A DNA stretch of 64,000 nt from JAJFFW01 sp038534195 (GTDB lineage: Bacteria > Pseudomonadota > Alphaproteobacteria > Caulobacterales > Parvularculaceae): contig JBCAXE010000002.1 of the NCBI GenBank assembly GCA_038534195.1, positions 66,943 to 130,942 of the forward strand, read 5' to 3'. Positions 56,095 through 64,000 of the stretch are shown here, piece after piece (the stretch's first letter is position 1; the number at the start of each line of letters is the position of its first letter). A program made the position numbers and the translations under genes. A model generated the notes under the pieces. It saw only the letters and a list, made by a program, of their open reading frames with translations, searched no databases and had not been told where the DNA came from.

Positions 56095-59000
56095 CTAGAG
56101 TTGGAAGCGCGCCCCCGCGAAGAAGTAGCGGCCAAGCGGAGAGACCGGGAATGCATTCTCCGTGATGAATGGATCGCGATCCAGAAGGTTGTTCACACCT
56201 CCATAAACCTGGATTTGATCCGAGACATCATAGCTCACATTGAGATCATGGATAAACACAGCGTCCGAAATACCGGCGGGACCGAACTGTGTTTCAAAAG
56301 TCTCAATCTCAACCGATCGAAACGCCTGTTCGTCCTGGAATTGAGTTTGCCAACCGACTGAGAAAGGTCCGCGCTTGTAGTTGAGAAAGGCGTTCGCCGC
56401 AAACTCAGGACGCTGAAGTTCTCCCAGTTCAGGATCGATCGCAGTCGGATCGCCCGGATCAAAGAAGTTATTCAAACGCTCCATCCATGTGCCGTTCATC
56501 GTCACGTTGAATTCGTTTTGACCAATTGACCAGTCATAACTCAACTGAGCATCGATACCGCGCGCATCCAATGAAGCAAAGTTCACTTCAGTTTGACGCA
56601 GAAAGTTAAAGCCCAAGAACTGAGGCGACGAAGTATCCCGGTTCCGTGAGAACAAAGTACAGAACTGGTTCGGGAAATTCGCTGAGTCATAGCAGTTATC
56701 CACGATGTCCTGCGCACCGACCGAAGCGATCGCCTGATCGATTTGAATTGACCAATAATCAACGGACGCGGAGAACCCTTCCAAAAATGTCGGTTGGAAC
56801 AATGCGCCAACCGAGAATGTTTGCGCCTTTTCTTCCAACAGATCGGGGTTACCCGACGTCTCACCGACAAAGCGAGCCGACAGCGGATCACGGTACCCGA
56901 CCGGAATTCCGTCCGCCGCACAGTTCGCAACACGGTTCGCAGCGTTTGGATCCCCGGCGGCTACAACCGCGTCAATCTCATTTTGATCACAGGGATCGAC
57001 CGGCCGGAAGAACGCGCCTTGCGCCGGACTAAAGAGCTCGGAAATGTTCGGCGCCCGTATCGGCTCCGCGTAGGAGGCGCGGAATTTGATATCGTCAATC
57101 GGCGCCCACGTGCCCGAAACACCCCAGGATATTGTCGCGCCGACTGTTGTGTAGCTGGCGAAGCGCGCGCTGCCTTGAACTGTCAGCTCTTCAAAGAACG
57201 GACGATCTTGGATGAGCGGCAAATCTACCTCAGCGAAATATTCCCAAACGCTATATTCGCCGCCTTCATTGTTGATGACCGCACCCGGATCAAAAACCAA
57301 GGAGTTCTGTGCGTTTGGAAGATCACGCACGAGATCGCCCTGGTTCGCATCCGGCGTTGTCACCGGCACGACGCCACGCACTAACGGATCGAATTCTGAG
57401 TCACTTGTCTCACGACGATATTCAAAGCCCGTTGCAAATCCGACAGAGCCGCCCGGCAACGTAAACAGTTGATCCAAATTGCCGATCACCGTGCCGTTGA
57501 CGACAAACTGAGTCAATTTGAAATTGTTCACGGTCGTCGTGGTAATGAAGTCAATCGCGGCTTGGGATTGGCCGCCGAAGCCAGGAGCAAATACATTATA
57601 CGGTGCACACTGACCGTCTCCAGGATTGAAGGTAAAGAATCCTGGGTCACCAGCCGGAATACCGAACGGCGTTGTCGGCGGCGCCGTCGGATCAATATCA
57701 GATCGGCAGATCGGTCCTGACGGGCCGTCCACGACATCAATCGCCGCGAAGAAACGGTCGAGGATAACGCGGTTGTTGTTAATCGACTCACGATTGAACT
57801 GACCGTAATTCACCGACAGATCATATTGGAAGCCATTGTCGCCCTCCGCCGAAATACCCGAGACTAACCGGTAAACGCGACGTTGTTGCTCGTCGATGTT
57901 CGGGCCGAGGTCAGTTGGATCTCGCGTGACGAAAAATGCTTCCGTCGGAGAACCCAATCCAGCGAACGGCTGAAGGGTCGCGGGGATAAATGGATTGTCC
58001 GGCGCGACTGTAAGCAAATCATAGAATGTGTTCAGGGGGCCACCGCTGAACGCCGTCGAATCAGCAATTTTGCCCTCAAAATACCACTCAATGTTCTCTG
58101 CAATGTCGTAGGAAAGGAGAATATTGCCGACGATATTTTCAAGATCAGGTGTCAGGAAGTCCTCGTTGAACGTGTTTGGAATACCGTCGCCGCCGAACTG
58201 GTTGAACGCACCGGTGACAATTCCATCGACATAAGGACGTGGCAGACCTGTTTCATCGTCAATGGTCAAACACCCGCCAAGAAAGAAGTCCGCATTAAGT
58301 CCGACTGAGGACTCTTCGCAGTCATCAATACCATTGTTGTTGGTATCAATGCCGATAAACGCTGTCCCAGCAGGGCCAACAATCGAGCCCGGCAAAATGA
58401 CGCCTGAATTTGACGAAATTGAAAACCGCGGGTCTGGCATGAAAATTCGGCTAGGAGCGCCCGGAGTGCCGGCATCCGGATTCGGCAAATCATCTGATTG
58501 CTGATTGTCCCTTGTAAATGGGCGATCACCGAAACGAATTTCCTCGCGCTTCGAATAATCGAAAGCGACAGTAACATTTAGGCGATCGTCTAAAAAGTTT
58601 TTGCCAGCTGCTATTGAGATTCCGTAACGCTCACCGTCACCTTCGTCCGAGATGCCGCCATTAAGATTGAGATCAAGCCCTTCAAAATCATCTTTGAGAA
58701 TAAAGTTGACCACGCCGGTGACAGCGTCGGCGCCATAAACCTGTGACGCGCCGCCAGTCAAAACCTCGACACTTTCGACAAGTGCGTTCGGGATTGAGTT
58801 AACATCGACGATAGCGGAACCCGCGACGCCGCCGACGTGACGGCGACCATTTACCAATGTCAGGGTTCTTTCAGCGCCCAGGCCTCGCAGGTTCAATATG
58901 GATCCACCAACTGCGCCAGCAAAAATACCATCAATTGATCCGCTCGCCGTTGTTGTCGTCAACAGGGCCGGCACATCATTCAGAACTTCGGTGAGATCTT

Positions 59001-59214
59001 GTTCGCCTGACAACCGCAGATCATCGGCGTCGATAGATTGCACAGGCAATGGCGCCGTCAAGTTTGGGTCCCGCGCAATCCGCGAGCCGGTCACGATAAT
59101 CGTATCGCTGTCATCCGCCGCGTCGTCCTGCGCGAATGCGCTGGACGTGATCGCCGCGAAAGACGACGACATAAAGAGTGCGGCCAGGCCCGCACGCGTG
59201 CATTGCTTTTTCAT
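56095..59214 (-). CDS. TonB-dependent outer-membrane receptor with EF-hand-like loop
   Basis: A 1039-residue active transporter of the outer membrane powered by TonB. It has a signal peptide (about residues 1-29, ending AFAQ), a TonB-box-like DTIIVTGSRI, and the plug domain (about 45-170: LNDVPALLTTTTASG, LNLRGLGAERTLTLVNGRRHVGG, GADAVTGVVNF). The 22-strand barrel ends in FAGARFQL, with a C-terminal aromatic-containing signal. It is much longer than typical (650-900), with long extracellular loops. One loop near residues 305-330 carries DTNNNGIDDCEES, an EF-hand/thrombospondin-like calcium motif. The substrate is unknown. Codon use looks less GC-rich than the neighbours. A 14-bp dyad GAAGCG-AA-CGCTTC is 85 bases upstream. 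No terminator other than the shared one is near. Confidence 0.93.
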   Translation of the reverse strand: MKKQCTRAGLAALFMSSSFAAITSSAFAQDDAADDSDTIIVTGSRIARDPNLTAPLPVQSIDADDLRLSGEQDLTEVLNDVPALLTTTTASGSIDGIFAGAVGGSILNLRGLGAERTLTLVNGRRHVGGVAGSAIVDVNSIPNALVESVEVLTGGASQVYGADAVTGVVNFILKDDFEGLDLNLNGGISDEGDGERYGISIAAGKNFLDDRLNVTVAFDYSKREEIRFGDRPFTRDNQQSDDLPNPDAGTPGAPSRIFMPDPRFSISSNSGVILPGSIVGPAGTAFIGIDTNNNGIDDCEESSVGLNADFFLGGCLTIDDETGLPRPYVDGIVTGAFNQFGGDGIPNTFNEDFLTPDLENIVGNILLSYDIAENIEWYFEGKIADSTAFSGGPLNTFYDLLTVAPDNPFIPATLQPFAGLGSPTEAFFVTRDPTDLGPNIDEQQRRVYRLVSGISAEGDNGFQYDLSVNYGQFNRESINNNRVILDRFFAAIDVVDGPSGPICRSDIDPTAPPTTPFGIPAGDPGFFTFNPGDGQCAPYNVFAPGFGGQSQAAIDFITTTTVNNFKLTQFVVNGTVIGNLDQLFTLPGGSVGFATGFEYRRETSDSEFDPLVRGVVPVTTPDANQGDLVRDLPNAQNSLVFDPGAVINNEGGEYSVWEYFAEVDLPLIQDRPFFEELTVQGSARFASYTTVGATISWGVSGTWAPIDDIKFRASYAEPIRAPNISELFSPAQGAFFRPVDPCDQNEIDAVVAAGDPNAANRVANCAADGIPVGYRDPLSARFVGETSGNPDLLEEKAQTFSVGALFQPTFLEGFSASVDYWSIQIDQAIASVGAQDIVDNCYDSANFPNQFCTLFSRNRDTSSPQFLGFNFLRQTEVNFASLDARGIDAQLSYDWSIGQNEFNVTMNGTWMERLNNFFDPGDPTAIDPELGELQRPEFAANAFLNYKRGPFSVGWQTQFQDEQAFRSVEIETFETQFGPAGISDAVFIHDLNVSYDVSDQIQVYGGVNNLLDRDPFITENAFPVSPLGRYFFAGARFQL

Positions 59215-59298
59215 TTTTAGTCCCTTCTCGAGATGCGCTTTTGAGCCCCAAATGCGCCCGCCGGTAAACATCGCGTGACCCTAGACACAATTTCGTGA

Positions 59299-59312
59299 GA
59301 AGCGAACGCTTC
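59299..59312. promoter_or_regulatory. Dyad upstream of the TonB receptor
   Basis: GAAGCG-AA-CGCTTC, perfect 6-base arms, about 85 bases before the receptor's start codon. A possible operator, but short enough to occur by chance. Confidence 0.2.
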
Positions 59313-59412
59313 GGGCTGCTAATTGCGACGATCTCGTGACGGTTTTTATGTTGCGTTGCACACTTGCCACTACCGCCGCGCCGGGCGTTGGCAGATTCTC
59401 GCGCATAAGAAG

Positions 59413-59437
59413 AAAGCCGCCCTCGCGGGGCGGCTTT
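59413..59437 (-). terminator. Terminator after rpsD
   Basis: On the minus strand GCCGCCC-CGCGA-GGGCGGC followed by TTTCTTCTT, about 25 bases past the rpsD stop. The plus strand also has a short T-run, so it may act both ways. Confidence 0.75.
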
Positions 59438-59461
59438 TCCGAGTTGGTTATCGTCCGAAAT

Positions 59462-60079
59462 TTAGGACGAGTAGAATTCGACTACGAGATTCGGTTCCAT
59501 GGTGCAGGGATAAGGCACCTCGGCGAACTCCGGCACGCGCACCAGGCTCGCCGTCATCTTTTTCGGGTCCACGTCGATATAATCGGGGATGTCGCGTTCC
59601 GGGCTCTGAAGCGCTTCGAGCACCAGCGCCATGTTCTTTGATTTGTCTTTAATCTCGACCACATCGCCGACTTTGAGGCGGAAGGACGGGATGTTGGTGC
59701 GCACGCCGTTGACCTTCACATGGCCGTGGTTGACGAACTGGCGGGCGGCGAAAACTGTGGGCACGAATTTCGCGCGATAAACAAGCGCGTCGAGGCGGCT
59801 TTCGAGAAGACCAATGAGATTTTCGGCGGTGTTGCCCTTGCGGCGGTCAGCTTCGTTATAGATGCGCGAGAACTGTTTTTCCGCGATGTTGCCGTAGTAC
59901 CCCTTCAGCTTTTGCTTGGCCATCAACTGCAGGCCGAAGTCGGACATTTTGCCCTTGCGGCGCTGGCCGTGCATGCCGGGACCGTAGTCGCGTTTGTTGA
60001 TGGGTGATTTGGGGCGGCCCCAGACATTTTCGCCGACGCGGCGGTCAAGCTTGTGCTTGGCGTTAATACGCTTGGACAT
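59462..60079 (-). CDS. rpsD: 30S ribosomal protein S4
   Basis: A primary 16S rRNA-binding protein that nucleates the 30S body and contributes to decoding fidelity. The 205-residue product matches the alphaproteobacterial S4 (SKRINAKHKLDRRVGENVWGRPKSPIN-type N-terminus and the S4 RNA-binding domain FRLKVGDVVEIKDKSK near residue 140, with RLDALVYRAKF and FVNHGHVKVNG). I start at ATG 60079 because it matches the family and a longer frame adds 37 non-conserved residues. It is monocistronic here and ends in a terminator. It is followed in transcription by nothing and preceded by the convergent-side gap to the yhhQ-like gene. Confidence 0.98.
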   Translation of the reverse strand: MSKRINAKHKLDRRVGENVWGRPKSPINKRDYGPGMHGQRRKGKMSDFGLQLMAKQKLKGYYGNIAEKQFSRIYNEADRRKGNTAENLIGLLESRLDALVYRAKFVPTVFAARQFVNHGHVKVNGVRTNIPSFRLKVGDVVEIKDKSKNMALVLEALQSPERDIPDYIDVDPKKMTASLVRVPEFAEVPYPCTMEPNLVVEFYSS

Positions 60080-60196
60080 TCTTACCTCTTTGCGACGCGG
60101 TCCGGCAGCGGGGCCCATCCCCGGCGCGATTGCAACGGCGGCTGACGCGTCATCCGTCATGAAGAGCGCGGGAGGTACATCCCGGACCACGGACTG

Positions 60197-60958
60197 TCAA
60201 GACTTCACGGAAAACGGCGTGAAATCGGTCTCCTCGTCATAAACATCGACGCCCTCGGCGCGCTTCAGGAACCCGACCACCTGATAGGTCGCGGGCGTCA
60301 ATAACGCCTCCCACGCCACTTTGAGGAGATAGTTCGTCGCCATCACGCTTAACAAGAGCTGCGGCGACCAGACGCCGATGAAGGCGATCGGGTAGAAGAG
60401 GAGACTGTCGATCCCCTGCCCCACCACTGTGGAGCCGATGGTTCTTTGCCAGAGATGTTTGCCGCCGCTCGCCACTTTCATTCTCGCCATCACGAAGGCG
60501 TTGGCGAGCTCGCCCGCCCAGAACGCGACGATCGACGCGAAGACGATGCGCGGCGCCTGGCCGAAATTCGCGGCGAACGCCGTTTGCCGATCGACGCCGC
60601 CGATATCCTGGTTCCAGCCCGGCGCCGGCGGCATCCAGGTGATGAAGGCGGCCATGGCGGCGGCGAAAGCGGCGGCGGCGAAGCCCGCCCAGATGACGCG
60701 GCGCGCGCGCGCATAGCCGTAAACTTCGGTCAGGACGTCGCCAAGCACATAGGAGAGCGGAAAGAACAGAACGCCGGCCCCGAACGCGTAACCGCCCACC
60801 GCGCCCACCTTGCCGGCGCCGATAATATTGGAGCAGACAAAAATCACGCAAGTCGCGGCCATCATGAAGTCGTAATACCGAAAACGATGGGTGCTGAGCG
60901 TTTCCGCCCGCGTGAGCTTGCGCGGCGCGCCCTCGTCAACCGGTTCCATGATCGTCAT
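60197..60958 (-). CDS. Queuosine precursor transporter (YhhQ/VUT family)
   Basis: An inner-membrane vitamin-uptake-type transporter for the queuosine precursors preQ0/preQ1 (YhhQ family). The 253 residues include six or seven hydrophobic helices, starting near residue 32 (MMAATCVIFVCSNIIGAGKVG). The family segments FGAGVLFFPLSYVLGDVLTEVYGYARARRVIW and IVAFWAGELANAFVMARMKV are present, as is GQGIDSLLFYPIAFIG. Its ATG follows the trmJ stop directly (TAA-ATG), so the two are cotranscribed. This gives a tRNA-modification theme: queuosine supply plus Cm32/Um32 methylation. No preQ1 riboswitch is visible, as the gene lies inside an operon. Confidence 0.93.
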   Translation of the reverse strand: MTIMEPVDEGAPRKLTRAETLSTHRFRYYDFMMAATCVIFVCSNIIGAGKVGAVGGYAFGAGVLFFPLSYVLGDVLTEVYGYARARRVIWAGFAAAAFAAAMAAFITWMPPAPGWNQDIGGVDRQTAFAANFGQAPRIVFASIVAFWAGELANAFVMARMKVASGGKHLWQRTIGSTVVGQGIDSLLFYPIAFIGVWSPQLLLSVMATNYLLKVAWEALLTPATYQVVGFLKRAEGVDVYDEETDFTPFSVKS

Positions 60959-61768
60959 TTAAATATCCCGCTTCTTTTCGGCGAACCGCCCGCGACCCTT
61001 CGCGAGCGCCTTGACGACGCCGCGCAGCGTTTGCAATTCGCCGTCGGTGAAGTTTGCCCGCGTAAAGGCGGCGCGTAAATTGCGCGACATGACGCTCTTT
61101 TTCTCCGGCGGGTGAAAATAGCCGGCCGCGTCCAGTTCGTCTTCCATATGCTGATGAAACCGCTCCAGATCATCTTTTGCGGCGGCCTGCGTCTCGGCGA
61201 GAGCGCTGTCGAAAGATGTACGCCCGTCAATGCGGCCCCATTCATAAGCCATGATCAGCGCCGCTTGTGCGAGATTGAGCGAGGCGAACGCCGGATTGAC
61301 GGGAACCGAAATAATGCCGTCCGCGCGCATCACATCTTCATTGGAAAGCCCGGAACGTTCAGCGCCGAAGAGCACCGCGCATTTCTCGCCGGCCTCGATC
61401 CGCGGCGCGATGAGCGCGGCGGCGCCGGCCGGGTCATGGACCGGCAAGAGAATGTCGCGCGAGCGCGCCGTCGTCGCCAAAACGAGGGTGCAGTCGGCGA
61501 TCGCCTCGGCGAGCGTATCAAACACCTGCGCCTGGTCGATCACGAGGCTCGCGCCCGCCGCCATGGCGCCCGCCTTCGGGTTCGGCCAGCCGTCCCGCGG
61601 CGCCACCAGCCGCAACGCCGAGACGCCGAAATTCAACATTGCGCGCGCCGCCGCGCCGATATTCTCGCCCATCTGCGGGGCGACCAGCACAAAAATTGGC
61701 GCCGGGCGCAGGGCGCTCAGACCATCCCGCCGGCTCTGTCGTTCGTTTGCGATCGCCGCCTCCACCAC
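60959..61768 (-). CDS. trmJ: tRNA (cytidine/uridine-2'-O-)-methyltransferase TrmJ
   Basis: A SPOUT-family methyltransferase that methylates the 2'-O of residue 32 in several tRNAs. The 269-residue product has the N-terminal strand PIFVLVAPQMGENIGAAARAMLNFG, the knot region with VLFGAERSGLSNEDVMRADGIISVPVNPAFASLNLAQAALIMAYEW (residues about 135-180, the SAM-binding trefoil knot) and a C-terminal helical domain (FHQHMEDELDAAGYF). Family motifs are complete. It is divergent from icd with a 160-base gap and cotranscribed with the queuosine-precursor transporter. Confidence 0.93.
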   Translation of the reverse strand: MVEAAIANERQSRRDGLSALRPAPIFVLVAPQMGENIGAAARAMLNFGVSALRLVAPRDGWPNPKAGAMAAGASLVIDQAQVFDTLAEAIADCTLVLATTARSRDILLPVHDPAGAAALIAPRIEAGEKCAVLFGAERSGLSNEDVMRADGIISVPVNPAFASLNLAQAALIMAYEWGRIDGRTSFDSALAETQAAAKDDLERFHQHMEDELDAAGYFHPPEKKSVMSRNLRAAFTRANFTDGELQTLRGVVKALAKGRGRFAEKKRDI

Positions 61769-61928
61769 GCCGGACCCGCCAGCCCAAATATTTGATCTGT
61801 CTATTTGAACCGTCTGGCCTTTTCGCCGCCGCCCCCCGATGCTATGAGCGCGCCGACATCTCTTTCATGATACGCGGCGGCGTCCCGGCCGGCCTCATGT
61901 GAACTCTCAAAAAGCGGTAGGAAATTCC

Positions 61929-63143
61929 ATGCAAAAAATCAAAGTCGATAACCCGATCGTTGAAATGGACGGCGATGAGATGACGCGAATCATCTGGCAG
62001 ATGATCAAAGACAAGCTCATCCACCCCTATCTCGATATCGATCTGAAATATTTCGACCTTGGCATGGAAAGCCGCGACGCCACCGACGACCAGATTACGA
62101 TCGACGCCGCCAACGCCACCAAGGAACATGGCGTCGCCGTCAAATGCGCCACCATCACGCCCGACGAAGCGCGCGTTGAGGAATTCGGCCTCAAGAAAAT
62201 GTGGCGCTCGCCGAACGGCACCATCCGCAATATCCTCGGCGGCGTTGTCTTCCGCGAGCCGATCATCATTTCGAACGTACCGCGCCTCGTGCCCGGCTGG
62301 ACGCAACCGATCATCATCGGCCGCCACGCCTTCGGCGACCAATACCGCGCCACGGACATGCTCTTCCCCGGCAAGGGCAAACTCTCCATCAAATGGCAAG
62401 GCGACAATGGCGAAGTGATCGAGGAAGACGTCTTCGAGGCGCCGTCTTCCGGTATCTATATGGGGATGTATAATCTCGACGCGTCGATCCGCGACTTCGC
62501 GCGCGCCTGCTTTAACTACGGCCTGCAGCGCCAATATCCCGTTTATCTGTCTACGAAGAATACGATCCTGAAAAAATATGACGGGCGCTTTAAGGATATT
62601 TTCGCGGAAGTCTACGAGACCGAATTCAAGGACAAGTTCGCCGCCTTCAACGGCACGTACGAACATCGCCTGATCGACGATATGGTCGCCGCCTGTATGA
62701 AATGGTCCGGCGGTTATGTGTGGGCCTGTAAGAACTATGACGGCGACGTTCAGTCCGATACCGTCGCGCAAGGCTTCGGGTCGCTCGGTCTCATGACCTC
62801 GGTTCTGATGACGCCAGACGGCAAAACCGTTGAAGCCGAAGCCGCACACGGCACGGTAACGCGTCACTATCGCGCCCATCAACGCGGCGAGGAAACCTCC
62901 ACAAATTCCATCGCGTCCATGTACGCCTGGACCCGCGGCCTCACCTATCGCGGTAAGATGGACGGCAATGAGGCGCTCATGAAGTTCGCCGAAACCCTTG
63001 AGAAGACGATCATCAAAACCGTCGAGAGCGGTCACATGACGAAAGACCTCGCGCTCCTGATCGGCGCCGACCAGAAATGGCTGACGACGACGGGTTTCAT
63101 CGAAAAAGTGGACGAGAATTTCCAGCAAGCGATGGGCGCCTAG
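61929..63143 (+). CDS. icd: NADP-dependent isocitrate dehydrogenase (eukaryotic-like type)
   Basis: Converts isocitrate to 2-oxoglutarate with NADP+ in the citric-acid cycle. The 404-residue protein is the type shared with eukaryotic IDH1/2, not the E. coli type: MQKIKVDNPIVEMDGDEMTRIIWQ at the N-terminus, CATITPDEARVEEFGLKKMW, GTIRNILGGVVFREPI and DGDVQSDTVAQGFGSLGLMTSVL (Mg and NADP site). The C-terminus has AHGTVTRHYR. ATG 61929 is chosen because AGGAAATTCC precedes it; the longer frame adds ten residues. The type is the usual one in alphaproteobacteria. Confidence 0.97.
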   Translation: MQKIKVDNPIVEMDGDEMTRIIWQMIKDKLIHPYLDIDLKYFDLGMESRDATDDQITIDAANATKEHGVAVKCATITPDEARVEEFGLKKMWRSPNGTIRNILGGVVFREPIIISNVPRLVPGWTQPIIIGRHAFGDQYRATDMLFPGKGKLSIKWQGDNGEVIEEDVFEAPSSGIYMGMYNLDASIRDFARACFNYGLQRQYPVYLSTKNTILKKYDGRFKDIFAEVYETEFKDKFAAFNGTYEHRLIDDMVAACMKWSGGYVWACKNYDGDVQSDTVAQGFGSLGLMTSVLMTPDGKTVEAEAAHGTVTRHYRAHQRGEETSTNSIASMYAWTRGLTYRGKMDGNEALMKFAETLEKTIIKTVESGHMTKDLALLIGADQKWLTTTGFIEKVDENFQQAMGA

Positions 63144-63242
63144 GCGCAACTCCCCGCACGCAAGCCCCGCTTCGCCGCAAACGATCTGTTCAAGCCCTCC
63201 ATGCGCTCGCTAGGGTTAGCGATGCGGATGGAGGGTTTTCTT

Positions 63243-63869
63243 ATGCGACTTGCGATGATTGGTGCGGCCATCACTGTTGTGGCGACTGCCTCGCCCGCGC
63301 TCAGTGCTGAGCGCGATTATGACCTCGATGGCTTCACCGGCGTCAATGTGGCGCGCGGCGTCGTCCTTACCCTGACGATGGGCCCGCCGGCTATTCAGGC
63401 GGAAACGAACGCCGACGATTTCAGCGACCTTTATGTGGAGGTCGACGACGGCGTTCTGGAAGTGCGCCGGCGCTCGACCTTCTCTAACGAAAAATCAAAC
63501 AGGGTCACCTACGATGTGACGGTCTCCGCGCCGGAAATCGATTTCCTCAAAGCCTCCACCGGCGCAACATTGATCGGCGATGATCTGACCATCGACAAGG
63601 CGGCGATTGAATTGAACACAGGCGCAACGATGACGCTGTCGGGCGCTTGCCGTGCGATCGGGGTCAAAGCGCACACTGGCGCTGAATTCGACGGACGCGA
63701 TCTTCTCTGCAAGAGCGTCATTGCATACGGCCGCACCGGCGCGACCATCCGCGCCCACGCTTCTGACTTCGCCGAAGGCCGCGCGCGCATGGGCGCTGAA
63801 ATAAAATTCGACGGCGATCCGAAAGAACGGAAGAATGGAACGTTCCTCGGCGGCGCCGTTTCGTTTTAG
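63243..63869 (+). CDS. Secreted DUF2807 (head-GIN-like) protein
   Basis: A 208-residue exported protein. The signal peptide is MRLAMIGAAITVVATASPALS (cleavage near ALSA). The mature part is rich in short Val/Thr/Asp beta-strand segments (FTGVNVARGVVLTLTM, ADDFSDLYVEVDDGVLEVRR, IELNTGATMTLSGACRAIGVKAHTGA). These repeat with a roughly 20-residue spacing typical of a DUF2807 right-handed beta-helix. The function is unknown; such proteins are commonly periplasmic or surface-attached. GGAGGG lies seven bases upstream of ATG 63243. A hairpin follows at 63892-63911. Confidence 0.82.
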   Translation: MRLAMIGAAITVVATASPALSAERDYDLDGFTGVNVARGVVLTLTMGPPAIQAETNADDFSDLYVEVDDGVLEVRRRSTFSNEKSNRVTYDVTVSAPEIDFLKASTGATLIGDDLTIDKAAIELNTGATMTLSGACRAIGVKAHTGAEFDGRDLLCKSVIAYGRTGATIRAHASDFAEGRARMGAEIKFDGDPKERKNGTFLGGAVSF

Positions 63870-63891
63870 GAATCTTACGTTCCTCCGTGTG

Positions 63892-63911
63892 GGGCGGGAT
63901 TTATCCCGCCC
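63892..63911 (+). terminator. Strong hairpin after the DUF2807 gene
   Basis: GGGCGGGAT-TT-ATCCCGCCC, a perfect 9-bp stem with a 2-base loop, 23 bases past the stop. No T-run follows, so it may be a Rho-type or a stability element. Confidence 0.5.
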
Positions 63912-63948
63912 TCCCGCGGAATAACCGAACATCGCCCATTTCTCTGTC

Positions 63949-63968
63949 ATCCTGACGAAAGTCAGGAT
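63949..63968. repeat. Alphaproteobacterial palindromic repeat (partial)
   Basis: ATCCTGAC-GAAA-GTCAGGAT, perfect 8-base arms around GAAA, inside a longer TCATCCTGAC...CCAGG context. This type occurs often between genes in alphaproteobacteria. The element continues to the window edge. Confidence 0.6.
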
Positions 63969-64000
63969 CCAGGGCGGCGGATCGCAAGTGAAGCTTTTAA

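Noticed and set aside
61842..63149. 435-codon minus-strand frame opposite icd
   Set aside because: Antisense shadow of the unmistakable isocitrate dehydrogenase; the product has no recognisable fold.
1..64000. CRISPR arrays, tRNA/rRNA genes, insertion sequences, prophage
   Set aside because: On reading both strands I found no regularly spaced direct-repeat array, no cloverleaf with anticodon context, no transposase, integrase or phage structural gene. A tRNA scan and IS search would settle this.

Overview
The window is a chromosomal segment of an alphaproteobacterium. It is GC-rich (estimated by eye at about 60%) and gene-dense. Several features point to a Caulobacterales/Parvularculales/Hyphomonadales-like lineage: a CtrA master cell-cycle regulator divergent from fliI-fliJ; a CtrA-type box and a GANTC (CcrM-type) site in front of ftsZ; a MetH split into modules beside an ArsR-methyltransferase fusion; a DUF2336 protein; and an Mla-type lipid-transport pair. 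The exact genus cannot be fixed from the sequence alone.

Layout. 1-9.8 kb: the 3' end of fabI, an unrecognised multi-pass membrane protein, trmFO, a TetR regulator, a pirin, an SDR, a 3-hydroxybutyrate dehydrogenase/patatin pair that fits polyhydroxybutyrate use, and an aminopeptidase P. 9.8-35.4 kb: a long minus-strand division and cell-wall (dcw) cluster. In transcription order it reads mraZ-rsmH-ftsL-ftsI-murE-murF-mraY-murD-ftsW-murG-murC-murB-ddlB-ftsQ-ftsA-ftsZ-lpxC-bamD-recN-ligA-methyltransferase, with many ATGA/GTGA stop-start overlaps. 35.6-38.5 kb: fliJ and fliI on the minus strand, then divergent ctrA. 38.5-49.7 kb: a MerR regulator with a membrane protein, the RNase P RNA gene, two small membrane proteins, an alpha/beta hydrolase, an arginase-family enzyme, a DUF2161 nuclease-fold protein, an AmpD-like amidase coupled to a DMT transporter, a TerB/J-domain protein, an SH3 protein and DUF2336. 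49.7-54.3 kb: the methionine-cycle operon (ArsR-methyltransferase regulator, metF, cobalamin-dependent part of metH) with a 22-bp dyad operator in front. 54.5-64 kb: mlaA-mlaC, a very large TonB-dependent receptor, rpsD, a queuosine-precursor transporter with trmJ, icd and a DUF2807 protein.

How the parts connect. The dcw genes make lipid II (murE/F, mraY, murD, murG, murC, murB, ddlB), export or polymerise it at the septum (ftsW, ftsI) and build the division ring (ftsZ, ftsA, ftsQ, ftsL). LpxC and BamD add outer-membrane supply. The sequence suggests cell-cycle wiring, with CtrA encoded about 2 kb upstream of mraZ and candidate CtrA and methylation sites before ftsZ and mraZ.

Most unusual structure. 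A 230-bp element sits between murB and ddlB. Inverted arrays of TTAGGGA-like heptads (one arm a canonical G-quadruplex pattern) flank a tiny internally deleted gene of the four-helix-bundle (23S rRNA intervening-sequence) family. The right array supplies the murB stop codon. Other points: an altered KTG box (KTA) in FtsI, an EF-hand-like loop in the TonB receptor, MlaA without a lipobox, a 35-residue membrane ORF with an ideal ribosome-binding site, and two distant copies of a ~56-bp palindromic repeat. No CRISPR array, recognisable anti-phage defence system, insertion sequence, rRNA or tRNA gene was found.
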